From Fragilaria crotonensis (taxonomy: Eukaryota; Bacillariophyta; Fragilariophyceae; Fragilariales; Fragilariaceae): a DNA stretch of 64,000 bases. The position numbers and the translations under genes were made by a program. Location: the NCBI GenBank assembly GCA_022925895.1, contig JAKSYS010000174.1, positions 1 to 64,000 on the forward strand, given 5' to 3'. The notes beneath the pieces are model-generated. The model was not told where the DNA came from. It was given only the letters and a program-made list of their open reading frames with translations, and did not search any database. How positions within the stretch are numbered: position 1 is the first letter of the stretch; each line of letters opens with the position of its first letter. Below are positions 22,578-34,593 of this stretch, piece after piece.

Positions 22578-25053
22578 ATGTCGCATAATCGACGCGGTGG
22601 TGATAGGGTCGCGGGCATGGGCAATAAGACTTCTCCGTGCAAGACGTCGGTGCTAAATTTGGGGAAGACACCGCGAGTGCCAGGATCGCATGTTGTGGAC
22701 GAGAAGAAGGATGCAAAGAAACAACTCCCAGCAAAGCGCAACGAGAGGGAGAGTCTCCCGACAAATAGGAGGATTATGAGGCTGTTGTCGATGGCGGTTA
22801 TTCCTGAGGAGAGGAGTGCTTTCAGGCGACGGTTCCGGCGGGCAAGCAAGGATGAAAGGAAGCATGCAAAATCAGAACAAAGCAATCTGTGCCACGTTCC
22901 GATGAGTTGGATCGCCAAAGCTTTTCAATGCGAGCCGTTCCAGCTACGACGGGCGGGCGACATGTTCCCCGAGGCGCGGATTGAATCGGAGTTCCTTAAT
23001 GAATTTTACATTATGGATGTCATTCTGAACCGGGCGCCTTCATCAGCAGCAGTGACAGGGGCTCCATCTGATCACAAGAAACAACCTGTTGTTGATCCGG
23101 ACGTGGTCCGACCGTTTCGATTGTACCAGCCGGATGATGCTCTACCTGAGAAGGATTATTGTTATAGGGCTGCTATCCTTTTCTTACCCCAGTGCGGCGT
23201 GTTCTACTGTCATAGGGAGCGTCGTAGGGGAGATGTTGGTGTGCCGGGCTCATTCATAGCCCATGACATGAGCTGGCTACGCCTGCAACGTGAGGTGACG
23301 TGTGGTGGTCGTGAGGTGTCGTACAAGTTTGGCAGCGACAGCTTTGTGAAGCGATTTTATACTGAGCATACGGGCCATTGTGTCTATCGTGATGAGCATG
23401 ATATCAGTTCTGGTTGGCACTTCCTTGATGAGAATCACCGCGTGTCAGCGTGGAGGATTTCCACTGGGAGAACACACCATTCCCAACAGAACCGAGTCAT
23501 CTACAGGGCTGTTCAATGCCACGATGCAGATGGTCCCAAGTTGGCACCTGATTTATTACAGGGCTGCAACTTTGGCACCTGCCCTCGTGACTATCTGGCT
23601 GCCGAGTACCAACAGCGGCTTGCTTCTTCTTCCAGCGCAAGGAAAGATGGCCGGCACTATGTTGCCGGGTATCTTCACTACCAGCTGCCTGATTCTTGTT
23701 GGATCATCGATCCCATGGACAACCACTTTGTTGATGTGATGGTTGATGTCGACACGGTTGGTGATGGGATGCGGAGTCGCCAGTCTGTTGTTATGATCCG
23801 GAACGTCACTAAGATCGACACTGACGATGACCACATCGGATTGCTTGAGCGTATCACGTCACACAACACGGAGCTTTGGAAGGTGGAGGGTAAGGGACAT
23901 GCGCGCAATAAATGTGAGGATCTTGGGACGATGCATGCCATCGGAACAAGAATACCACTTGGAAGGGTGGGCACGCCGGCTCCGTACTCTGCAAACGGGA
24001 AGGTTCCGGTGGGTGCCCTTCGTGATTTAGTTGTCAACTTGGCAAGCCTTGGGAGTCGCTGCTTCCACAGGTGTACTCCGTTGTTAGGGACGTGGAGGGG
24101 ACTCCGGCATGCTCCCAGTTGAGCCAATGGGCGGTGAGGCTCTCACTGATAACGAGGATGCTGACGAGGCGATGGATGGGCACGATGTGGAGCTCGATGA
24201 CGAGGAATCAATCGTCCATGAGAAGGCTCGATCAAAAGTTGAGCGTTGCCGAAGGGTCGGGTACACCATCGACATGAGTATCAACCTCGGGAACGCGTCG
24301 CATTTCGACGTGCATGACGCGTCCCCGGGCTACAGTGTGTGGACTGAGGAGGTGCCTGGCCGTGGTGCCAACTGGTTTTTTGTCCTTCCAAATATACATG
24401 GAACAAAACCTGATGGGCGGAGCACGTTCCGTGGCATGGCGGTGAGGCTTGGCCATGGCGTGGCCATCAGCTGGGATGGCCGCGTGATCCGTCATTGTAC
24501 ATCTGTTTCCCATCCGGATGGGATGGAGAACGGGAGGGTTGGTGGTGCGGTTGATTCGCATTTCCGTAACCATCTCTACGGAACGTTTACTGCTGCAAAG
24601 GAACGAATTGTGCAGGCGGGAAGGGTGCTGTCTGCTGCCAAGTACTGTGTGCCGACTCCTCCCTCGGAAAAGGACGACTCCGACGTGCTGCCTCGGGGAA
24701 AGAAGAAGAAGAAGAAGAAGAAAAGCGGACGCAAGAGAAGCGGACGGGGGCAGCAAGTTGATAAAGTTGATGCTGCGGAGCCAAACGTGAGTGTCACGAG
24801 CGGGGACGATGTCGAGTCGTCGGTTGTTCTCTGTCACCATCGTGTGATGTCGGGGGTCGATGTTCAGTTGACGACTGATGGGAGAACACGAGCGGGTGGA
24901 CGTGCTCAACCTGACAATGACGAACGAAAACGCAGAGCTGTGCACCCCGATTGTCCTGTAATTTGCCGGGTGCAGGCGGGAGACTTGGATGTCGGCGGTG
25001 TGTACAAGATACCAAAGAAAAGGAGAAGTGCCAGTGGGACAAGTAACTACTAA
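22578..25053 (+). pseudogene. T2 cargo gene: large protein ending in a putative 2-oxoglutarate/Fe(II) dioxygenase domain
   Basis: The first open part (22578-24060) has a basic N-terminus and conserved blocks LLSMAVIPEERSAFRRRF and EFLNEFYIMDVILNRAPS. The second (24109-25053) holds GYTIDMSINLGNASHFDVHD, WTEEVPGRGANWFFVLPN and GHGVAISWDGRVIRHCTSV, then a Lys run (KKKKKKKKSGRKRSGRG). HFD is a candidate HxD iron motif, RHC supplies a possible distal His, and an Arg 14 residues later could bind 2-oxoglutarate. This arrangement recalls the TET/JBP side of the superfamily (inference). The two parts connect through LPQVYSVVRDVEG in a third frame, so one-base shifts near 24055 and 24107 split what looks like one gene. 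TET/JBP genes are known as transposon passengers in fungi, which supports the reading without proving it. Confidence 0.65.
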
Positions 25054-25087
25054 TACGAGTACTTCCTTGTCAAAATGATCGCTGTCT

Positions 25088-27920
25088 CTACTTCTTCCTT
25101 TTCTTTCTACCTGTGGTATCAAGAACAGCATCTCGTGCAGCAGTGTCGGCGGCTACCTCTTCGGCAGTCTTGACCGTTAGGACTTCTGTGCCATTAGCCA
25201 TCGTGGCTACGTTCTCATACTCTTTCTCCAAGGCTATGTCGTCTGTATCATAGGAACTATTGATAATGGAATCCCAGACCTGGGGCCAAGCAACTTTGCG
25301 ACGGATCAGGAAGAGATGATGACGTTTGTGTTTCGGTATGTTCTCTAAAGCGCATCCGACATCTGGAATGCCAACTGTTGGCGACCTGAGTGATTCGACG
25401 TCCACCAGGTACAATGTTGGCCTTTCACTTGGTGACGGGCGATGCAGAGTATAACGCCCTATCAGGGTGTTCTCGCTGTCCATTTCCTTTTCATCGACAG
25501 CATCGAAGGAATGGACAAGCGCATACAACCCCGCCCTGATTTCCTTCTGCCCGGTTGAACGAATACTTATTGATTTTCCTTTTGGAAGGCCACGCAGATC
25601 GACAAATGTGTGGATGAGCGCGGGAAGATGAGCATCAAGCTTGAACCACTTCACCATCGCATGATCATTCCACGGTCTGCCGTCATAACAGGGATGGGCA
25701 CGAAACAGATCATTGTTGATGGTAACAAACTCAGTGAAGCATGGAAGCCGGCTGTCGGGAATGTGCGGCAGGCAGAAATTAGCCAGGTACTCTGTGACTA
25801 CATGTGACAAATGGGACTTCTCTGGATCATCAGAGGGCCCCTTTCGGTACCACTCAAATGTGGCGCATTCATCACCATTGAACCATGAAAGGGTGAATTT
25901 ACGGCCGGACATCCTGCCGGTCGCACCCGCTTCTGAGATGTTGGGTGCTGCCATTGGCATGGATTGGGTTCTTGTGGACCTGTGGCCCTTCAGTTTGTGA
26001 TCATTCACCACGTCTGCAGATGCAAGTGATACAACAATGTTCTCAACGTAACGATGAGCCGCTTGTTTTGTGAAGGAAACGGCACGTTTCTGTGTGTTAC
26101 GTGATGTCATCTTTGCGAGGGGAATGTGGGCCGACTCGGCAAATGCACTGTTCACGTTGTCGGGAACACCATGGTCAAGGATGTCTTCGCAAAGATGCAA
26201 GACCAAGTGCTTTTTGATCGTGTTGTTTGTCATTCCAGTGGTGCGAGGTGCAACTGTGGCCACTAGGCGCATCAGCCACTGCACAGCAACATGTGAAGCC
26301 TTCACCTGCTTCTTTGCGATGGACGGTTGCTTCATCCATTGGTGCCATGTTAAGAGGGACGAGATGACCAGAATCCAATCTGAAACATGGGCTTCATTCC
26401 TCAGCCTTTGCTCTTCGGGAGGCGCAGCCGCTTTACGTTTGGTGTTCCCAACAGAGAAGATACTGTGGAAATAAGTGGTATGTAGTGCAAATAACTTAAC
26501 CAGGAGACACCCCGCCATCTCGTGTCCCATAAGATTTGATCCGGAGGAGAATCCCTTCGGGAAGTTCGTGCGTGGGATGTCGCGGTCACTCTGTCTTGAC
26601 AATCTACTGCCCAACGTTGCACAGAGTCGATCGTACTGTTTCAACGCCACAGAATTGGTACCACCGGCTTGGGACGAGAGGCCTCGATGCAGTACTTGAA
26701 CCAGCCGAGTGAAATCAGGTGCAGCATTTCACCCGGACAGGCACCAAAAATACCTCGCTGATTGTGTTGACCAAACCGGACTTCATCAAAACCGTTCTTG
26801 AGATAGTTCTGCGAGAGCATCTTGAGCTGCATGGTGTTGCCATTCCTGACAAGTTTATTGATACCTTTTGGCATACGATGGGGAAACTTTGACTTCGAGT
26901 AACCAGTCAAGTATGTTGGACATTCACAGATGCGACAAAGTTGTTGTATCTTTGAGAAGCGTGCAGTGTAGTGCCCACAAAGACGGTCATGACCCTCTGT
27001 GTCCCCTATGATGAAGGGCACGTACAGACGGAACACAACGGGATGAATTGTTCTATTGTAGTGGAGATTCCATCGGAATCCCTTCCTCTGTAATCGCAAA
27101 GCCAGATTCCTCAAGAATAAACTGGATCTGTATGTGGAGCTCATTCAGGAGATATTCGGCCAAGTCACATCTTTGATGCGCCTGAGTGGGCGTCACAAAC
27201 CACAGTTCCATGTGGTAGGCCTGAAGGTGCATTGAAGTTGATATCCAATTCGGATATGGTGGGGAGGTGGGCGGGTGCGCTATGATTTATGTACCCAAGG
27301 ATGCGCATGGCAATTGGAAGGCGACGCACAGTATGCTTCAAAAGACCGTGGGAGAGTGTTATTGGCTCCATCTGGAGCCGACCTGCCATATCAATGTGGG
27401 TCTTATCCATAGCCATAATGCAAGGTAGAAGTATGTCGACACCGATATCCTTTACCAAGGCCTTGTATGTCTTTCTGTAACCACGACCTGTGTTGATGTC
27501 ACCAACATGGGATGCTTTTCCCGATGGCGCGACAAATGGATCCTTTGCACTATCAAATAAAAAATTTTCATCTTGATTTAGAGTGGGACATGAGAGTAGT
27601 GAAGCAAAAACTTCACTGGCATCGAAGTACACAACTGACACCGTCCTCTGTGAGTAAGGAAGGTACAATTGTTTCTCTTTCGGGATCAATCCATTCATGT
27701 TGTACCTTTCATATAAATTTCTCATCACCTTCTCACGAGATGGTTGACAACCCTCCTTGAAGACATGACCACTCGCGTTTGATTTTGCGGCCCAGTTAAG
27801 AACTAAGGTGAACGCTTTGAGAGGAGCTTTCAGATCCCTTAGGAGTTGCAACAGTTCAATTGGACCTTCTCCTCCAAAGAAAAACTCGAGACCAAATCGA
27901 GCAAAAAGTTTCTCATACAA
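25088..27920 (-). pseudogene. T2 transposase, Plavaka/CACTA-like, N-terminus missing and frame-shifted
   Basis: The minus-strand reading runs PIELLQLLRDLKAPLKAFT, then DILLPCIMAMDKTHIDMAGR and RRLPIAMRILGYIN (RNase H-fold core with a candidate catalytic Asp in MAMDKTH). Next come VFRLYVPFIIGDTEGHDRLC, CRICECPTYL, and GIFGACPGEMLHLISLGWFK, a signature of this family in diatoms and fungi. The C-terminal part is NSAFAESAHIPLAKMTSRNT with TKQAAHRYVENI, and a basic end at 25088. Frame changes lie near 27170, 27075 and 26685. The N-terminal zinc finger seen in T1 is absent, with only about 280 bases left before the right end. The Plavaka assignment is from remembered motifs, not a search. Confidence 0.7.
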
Positions 27921-28202
27921 ATCAAAAACAGCTCAATTGTTTTCATAGAAACAAGTAAAATTGGGATGTCATTATCATAACAAAATTGTTGACAGATCAG
28001 TTTATAAACTCGTTGTTTCTTCCAGTAACCAAATTATAAATTGCACTAAACAACACCAGCATCAAACAATATTTGTTTAAGTAATCACAAAGTTACGTTC
28101 AATGTGTACTATTTGTACATTTTTTTAAAACAAATATGTTTACTTCATAACAAAATTAATAACAAATTATGACCATATGACCATAACGCACCTTCTGATG
28201 GA

Positions 28203-31200
28203 GTCGATTGCCGGACACATTGGTTATATCGGACAGTGTTGTTGCATTCAGATAAAGTCGGCAATAATTCAATCGGCGTATCTGAGCCGGAGTAAATTTG
28301 TTTGATCCGAGAATCATCTCCATGATATAGGTATCGTGGATTCTTTCCAATGTTGGAATTCCAGAGCTATCGAAAATGATTGAGAGTTTGTACAACTTGA
28401 GATACTATATGCGGAGCGCTCCCAACCACTTGAGTTCCATGTGAGGAAGGGAGGTCTGGACATCATCGAGGAAGCATCTGGGCAATCCCAAACTATAATT
28501 TGTTCCCCATTCCACTACGTTGCGAAGAAGGAGCCCTGCTACTGTATTTGCTCGCCAATGTTTTAGAACAGTTTTGATTTGACCTATCCCCTGTTGATCG
28601 TATAGTCTCTTGAATCCCGCGCCGCCGTACTCGGCTGGTCCGTACACCATTGCTCAATGTGTGTGTGGATTAAAACCACGCCGTGCTATTATAATACTCA
28701 TTGCCTTCCTCTGAATCTTTGCAAGTTGGGGTTCTGTAAAGTGTGAGTTTGCGAGTGGATAACTGAGACTTGGAACATAACAGGAACAGTAGAATATCCA
28801 TGATTCAGCGCGTGTCAAATGACATTTCCACAAAAACGCCACCACTTCGTCACTTCTCTTTTGGAGTTGTCTTTGTTGTTCTTTCTGATTCCCCGCTGGG
28901 TCTTTGTAATGGCCCAATGTTTTGTGAGCGGTATACGGCGACAAATACTCCAGTTCCTGAATGGTGCCTGAATCACGGTCCGTTACTGTAATTGGGGAAT
29001 ATCGATTACGGTCCGGGTACAACACGGGATCGCCTTGTGCGGAGAATTTCCATGAGATGACATGATAAGAACATTTTGAGAGTTCTAGCGCTCCGCCAGT
29101 AACTCATAACAAATCTGACCATGTCTGCGCGTTTAGTTGCATTTGGTGTAAGGCATCATCACTGGTCTGGTCTGTTTTGTCGGATAAAAAACAGTTTGTT
29201 TGTCCATTGGAGTCGTCTACGAACCCAATCATGCCGACTTCAATGTTGTTTGTTCCGGATGGCGTACAATATATCGCCTTGGCCGCCTGCTTATCATAAC
29301 AGTCATACAACGTACTTGATAAGAAGCACCAAATTGCAGGAGAATTGCCGCTTCCTTGTCCTGTGCCGTATATTGGATTTTGCTGACTGTGTCGATACCC
29401 TGTTGGAGATAGTCCCATATCAGTACGAATACGGTATTCCGCTGCTTCGAGTGTCGTCGCGTTGGTTGCTGTTACTTGTGGGTGCACTCCGTATTTTTGA
29501 CTCACGATCATTGCCACGTTTGGGATAATGCGATCATAGCACGAGGTTGCATCGTAGTTTGTTTGTATTAGAGTTTTCCTAGTAACCCGAGACATTTCCA
29601 GTTGAAGCTTTTCGATCAACACTGGATCTGTTGAGTTACGATATGGTCTTGACCCAAACTGTCCTGAATGTAACGCATTTTTTCTGTTCGCACTGTAAAG
29701 TGCTTCTCTCCATTTTAGTCCCATCGCAAGATTATAGTCGGCTTCATATATGTGGATGACGCGGGTGCGGTGAATTTTTATATTCTTGGGCTCCTTAAAC
29801 AGCATAGTGTTCGCAACTGTTTGCCATCGTTTGAATGAATATCCTCGGCAAAGTGCATAGTTTATGAGTGATAACTGGTCCGTGAGTATGGCATGTTGTT
29901 TTTGGTTCATCTCGTCGCGTTGGGTTCTGAGTTCAAGAGTATCATTGTCGGTCACTTCCGAATAGTGATGCCTTGCTATCATTGCTTTGTAGTGCCCGAG
30001 ATGGATGCCTGAAGGGGAAGTGGTTGTGGATTCTCTCCACACTTTCAACTTTTCTATGAACGATGTTTCGGAAATGGTTGGGAAATTTTCCGTGGTTGCC
30101 ATATCCGCTGTGTGCTGAAGGTGGTCCAAGAATATTCTTACTGATTCATCTGTTTGCTGGGAACTATCGTATCGGCCTTGTAGGAGCGCTTGAACTGATG
30201 CTGTATCTCCACAATAACCAAAGTCATTTGTGAGAGGAGGAATGGTAAAGGGGGTCCCGTGGGCTTGTCCAAAATGTCGCTGGTTACGTGTCTGGTGGTT
30301 AAGCAAGACTTCTGAAGGGATATCAATCAATTTCCATTCGGTACACGTTTTTGTGTCTGATAGTGGATGAAGGGGTATTTTGATTCGTGTTACACCAGTG
30401 CGCTGCAATGTCGTACGAGCTGATTGGATTTTCTTGTGTACCTGCCGGGTCATCTCTGTTTTACAAAGCTGGCGAAGAATCTTTACGCGTTCTCTGTCTC
30501 TTGGTTCATGAGACGCTTGGAGACTTTCCATCATTTTGTTACGTTCTAAGTCCCGGCGTTCATAACTGGTGGAGACTAAGATATGAACGTGAGCTTGCGC
30601 TTGGCGTAGCGCCTGCTGGCATAAACGTAGAGATTTACGGGTCGATACTGGAATGTTGAGAGCATCTAACTGCCGACGTACGTCATCGGTCATGGAAATG
30701 TGTGTACGAATCGATGATAAGCACTTGTGGAGTATCTGAGCTGTGTCCCGTGCTGTCTTCAATTCTGCTGACCAATCTGGCTGCGCGAAACGGGTGATAC
30801 GTCTTTCTGCTGCTAAGCTCGCCGCCACTATGTCTTGATCCAATCGTTCAGCAAATCGATGTCGATTACCCTCTGTCGATAACTTGTGGGATCTTTCGAA
30901 CATGTTGCTTCCAATGAATTGCTCATATTTGAAATTGATATACTCGGTAACTTGCCGGACGTTCGTGGATTGTAACATTCGCGGCTCGTATCTGGAAAGT
31001 GCCTGTGTGTTGGTACCGAACAAGAGACGTGTGTTGAAATCGACGAAATAAGCTCGATGATCTGACGGGTGCCGGTTGTTGAAGGGTTCGTATCCGCAAT
31101 GTTGGACGGCGGTTAGAAGACTTGCTGATACCAGGAAAAAGTCCAGACAGTTCCGACCTCTAGTATATGTATGAGGGAGAGATTGTTCGTGTCTCGAATT

Positions 31201-32031
31201 CATTACATCCACTAGTTGTGCTTCGTGCATGATCCGGATGAGACCGTCTGGATCGGATCCAATGACTTCATTGAAATCGCCCGTGAGTACTATGTCGGAT
31301 CCTTGGCTTATGCACGTTTTTAAATAGAGGAGAAGATCTCGTCGAAATGCTGCTCGTGGGGAGTGCAGAATATCCTGAGTTTGCAGTAACAACGTGTGCT
31401 GTTGAGCTGCCACTGTGATTTGACCCGGATGAACGACATCACTGACTACTTGGTATGCAGATACGATCGTTATTTTTTTGTTGCTTCCTCCCCGAAATGT
31501 TTGACTCACCCATCGTCCCCAGCGGTCCGATGTTTGGTGTTCTATCCGTCCGGTTGCGTTAGCCATTGTAAGAATCATCGTGCCTCCAGGTTTGTATGTC
31601 GATTTGCAGTCCAATGGTGTTGTTCCAGCGAGCATTCGGGATCGTTGCCAATGTTGACGAGTAGAATCATACATGATACTTTTAACATGTGGCTTTCGTA
31701 CGTCCAAATTATGTTCCTGTCCGCAATATACGTCTGCTTGTATTTCTCGCAATACTTTACATAAATCATCAAATTGACCTCCTCGCCGGTCCAATGTGAA
31801 ACCATTGACATTTTGACAATATACTCTGAAGTCGCCCGAGTCTTTTTCTTTCAAGTTATCTCCCCAATGTATGTTGGTAGCCTGATGATGAATATTTGCT
31901 AATATACCAGCTCTTTCCTTGGCGAGCTGTTTGTCGTTTTGGTGACCATGATGTTCGAATACTTTCTTCCACACGGTTTGAGCCACTTGAAGTCGTGAAT
32001 GTCCAATTGACTCACACATGATATTGTTCAT
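28203..32031 (-). pseudogene. LINE A ORF2, 5' part: endonuclease and reverse transcriptase
   Basis: ORF2 opens at 32031, or more likely at the second ATG (32019), where ATGTGTGA overlaps the ORF1 stop by 8 bases. The apurinic-type endonuclease includes RVYCQNVNGFTLDRRGG, CGQEHNLD, LTGDFNEVIGSDP and PSDHRAYFVDFN. The reverse transcriptase includes TNYDATSCYDRIIPNVAMIV, GTGQGSGNSPAIWCFLSS and FVDDSNGQTN (FVDD in place of YADD). The frame is then held to T2, but in-frame stops occur at 29104-29106, 28654-28656 and 28405-28407. So decay here is by substitution, not indel. ORF2 resumes beyond T2. Confidence 0.82.
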
Positions 32032-34543
32032 TGTTCGTGACCATCTCTACGGGCGTCGCTTGAGCTGGTCGTTTCTTATCCCCTTGTTCGGAATTGTCGG
32101 AAGAGCTGTCTCCCATTTCTTGATGGGTGTCTTCATACTTTAGTGGTTGTTGACTTTCAGCGTATCTTCCATGCTGGGAATGGATATCTTGTATGTGCGA
32201 TGGGCTTAGGAGCTCGTCATGATGATATACTCCTGACTGGATGGGGAAATATTGGTATTCAGGAGGCATTGACGTAGAACAATCATCTCAAACAATATCG
32301 TCATCTTCAGGACCTGAGTGTAGGGGATGGCGTGGGTCGGAGTAAGGCATTGGACTGTCGATATCGTAGTCGTCATAAAATTCACTTGGGTGCGGTGGCT
32401 GATATTGCGTTGAAAGTGTAGGCGGACTTTCTGGGGCAAACCGTGGGACCGGGGGCAAAGATAGATCATTCCTTTGCTGTGATGGTATATTTGCTTGCTT
32501 TTGCGGTACTAGATGGTGTTTTATTGGGAGTGCACCTGAGATCGGGTCTTTTGTGGTCATCTCTTGCACTTGATAAAGGTGACTGGTTGGTACCATACAT
32601 CTCGTCGGTCTCCACAGTTAGATCGATAACAGCGGGACGTTTCCCGATGATTGTGGGAGGTTGAGTCGGCTCAACTTGTGGTGGTAGCATTCGAGAAATC
32701 ATTGTCGTCAATAGCTGAATTTGTCGATCGTGATTTTCAAACATCCGTGTAAAATCGGGTGGATTTGGTGCTGGTGGTGGTGGTGGATTCATTGCCATAT
32801 GCTGTTGTAATGCTTGAGCAATCTGGCGGTCGAACTTTGCTTCCAGTTCAACTTGTTTTGCTGCTGAACGTGCTTCCATTTCTTTCCTTTGATCCTCCAT
32901 TTTGTTTTCCAACTCTTTGCGTTGAGCCTCTGCTTGTTTTTCAAATTCGAGCTTTGTGCAGCCTGGTGAAGTTCAAGTTCTCGCTTCTGTTGGTCTGCTC
33001 GAACTTCTAGATCTCTGTCTTGTTTTGCTTTGTCGTCTTCAAGATGTTGGACTTTTCTTCTCAGGTCCTCTACTTCTGCACGGCTTGATGCAAGATCGGA
33101 AATCAATTCTTCGTCACTCGTTGTCTGGGAATGAGTTGTTACTGTAGGATTGATTTGGGTAGCTATGTTGCGTGATTTCAACGGAAAGCCTTGGACCCTA
33201 TCTGCCCACGATGGTAGTTTTGAATTTGCAGTCCCGAGTGAGTTGTCATCTGGTGTTGAGGGTTATTAGTGAATGTCCAATCCGAGAGCGCCGAGGCGTA
33301 TGACATTGCTGTGTTGACACTGGCTGATAGATAAGTAGCTTCGCCGCTGGAATTTCCGTCCGAGTAAATAGATGCTACTTCTGGTGGGCCGTCATATAAA
33401 TTTGCTGCTGGTTTGGCGTCGTCTGGAACATGAGAATTATACCATTGGCTGAGGGACTCGAGAAGTATCTTGCGAACTTTTTGGAAATCGTCTTTATGTA
33501 CCAAAACCTTGTGTTTCCCAAGGTGTTCTGCTTTTGGAATGCTGATTACATCCAAAACGCCTTCTACTGATAGAATTCTGTCTGCAAGATAATACATGGT
33601 ATCTTCACTCACATTATTAAGAATAATCACATGATTGTTCGAAATAGTTTCTGTCTGCTTGCGGATAATGCGAGCAAAAGCTTCTGGGTGTTTGGCTCGC
33701 ATTTGGAATGAAGTAAATTCTGTCGAAGTCCGGTACACACTCTTGAGAATCTTAAGCATATCCGTTGCTGTACTTTTTCTTTTCGATTGCATACGCTTTC
33801 GTTCTGAGCTCTTTTCCTTTATATATAATCTTGCGTGTGCAATACGCCAGATGGAACTTTGGGAGCTTTGTCTTTGCGGGAAAATGCCTTTTAAGTTCTG
33901 TTGCAACTTTAGATGTAGCGTGAGCCAAATCGTAGTATTGTGGATCAAGACCTTGAATGAAACCCAGTTGCGTTGTATTCCACACATCTTCAGTCCATCG
34001 GTGTTCTGTGAGAAAGCAATTGTGTTTACAAAGAAGTTCGTGCACTTTTGGGAGAGATTTAATTTCCTGAAGTGGGATATTTGTTTGTATACAATGTACA
34101 ATGAATGTAGAAGTGTCTCTGAGCGTGTTCGATCGTCCGGAGGATTGCTTGCCATCGTTGTTTTCTTTGTGGAGATTGTAATGACTCGCATGTTGAGTTG
34201 CGGTCCATGTGAGTGTATCGACTTGTGGCATAAGCGTGCTCCTGTTTGTCATGATAGTGATCTCTTTTCCCATGGACTCTTGAACTGCCTGAATCCAATG
34301 TAGATGAATCTTTGACGGATGAACGGTTGGCGTGTTATTCTTGCTGATGAACCTGAATTTCAAGGTCTTCTCAACGGATTTCTCTTCGTTTTGTCTCACT
34401 CCGCCTTTGCCTGGTGGAGTGACATCCGATATATCATCTGATATGTTCAAACTAGTCATATCCTCGCCTCCATCGCTTGAAAGTTTGGTTGACTGATTCG
34501 TCATTGTCAATTCTGGTTGGTACAAAACCTGCCTGAGATTCAC
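32012..34543 (-). pseudogene. LINE A ORF1, frame-shifted
   Basis: Starts MNLRQVLYQPELTMTN, like MNLLYVLYQREQPMTE of LINE C ORF1. Shared blocks are SKIHLHWIQAVQES, EDVWNTTQLGFIQGLDPQY, NNHVIILNNVSEDTMYYLAD and PPEVASIYSDGNSS. A coiled-coil region follows (SSRAEVEDLRRKVQHLEDDK). Frames change near 33775 (A-run), 33180, 32850, 32500 and 32280. The last frame ends in YHV-stop, overlapping ORF2. No CCHC zinc knuckle was seen. The product is probably an RNA-binding nucleoprotein (inference from LINE biology). Confidence 0.75.
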
Positions 34544-34593
34544 GTAGAAATTAGTATGTGCTTACTAGTTTTCTTAATATAAAATTCTAGTAC

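Larger units (their letters stand above)
19018..28200. mobile_element. T2: 9.2-kb cargo-bearing DNA transposon (Plavaka/CACTA-like) with CATCAGAAGGTG inverted repeats
   Basis: The 9183-bp element begins CATCAGAAGGTGC and ends with its reverse complement. GA is duplicated at 19016-19017 and 28201-28202. The exact boundaries are confirmed because removing the element restores the LINE A ORF2 frame and its homology to LINE C. Contents from left: the Lys-rich protein gene (-), 850 noncoding bases, a 177-bp tandem triplication, a gene ending in a putative 2OG/Fe(II) dioxygenase domain (+), and a transposase (-) lacking its N-terminus. The transposase has three frameshifts, the dioxygenase gene two and the Lys-rich gene about one, so the copy is probably inactive. 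Short TIRs and a 2-bp duplication fit the CACTA superfamily in the broad sense, although the termini do not begin with CACTA. Confidence 0.85.
10567..34593 (-). mobile_element. LINE A: non-LTR retrotransposon (APE-RT-RNase H type) carrying two nested DNA transposons
   Basis: Read on the minus strand, the element starts near 34593, has ORF1 (34543-32012) and ORF2 (32019-16975), and ends at about 10567. The terminal sequence (AAACTGAAAATCTAATTAACGTGCTG on plus, split by position 10590) matches the LINE C end (ACCGAAAATCTATTTTACG). A 13-bp duplication, CTGTTAATAGACA, flanks it. T1 sits in the 3' UTR (10613-15838) and T2 in ORF2 (19018-28200). Removing T2 and one GA copy restores an uninterrupted reading, GNRLDPAKLSG, which aligns with GDRLDMVKTQG of LINE C; this confirms the nesting. 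The 3' UTR (15841-16974) is longer than that of LINE C and holds a degenerate repeat array. ORF1 has several frameshifts, and ORF2 has three in-frame stops plus one frameshift, so the element is dead. Confidence 0.85.

Noticed and set aside
19018-28200. T2 as a Polinton-type or virus-derived element
   Set aside because: No polymerase, packaging or capsid-like protein was recognised. The ends are only 13 bp with a 2-bp duplication, and the transposase is of the Plavaka/CACTA type.
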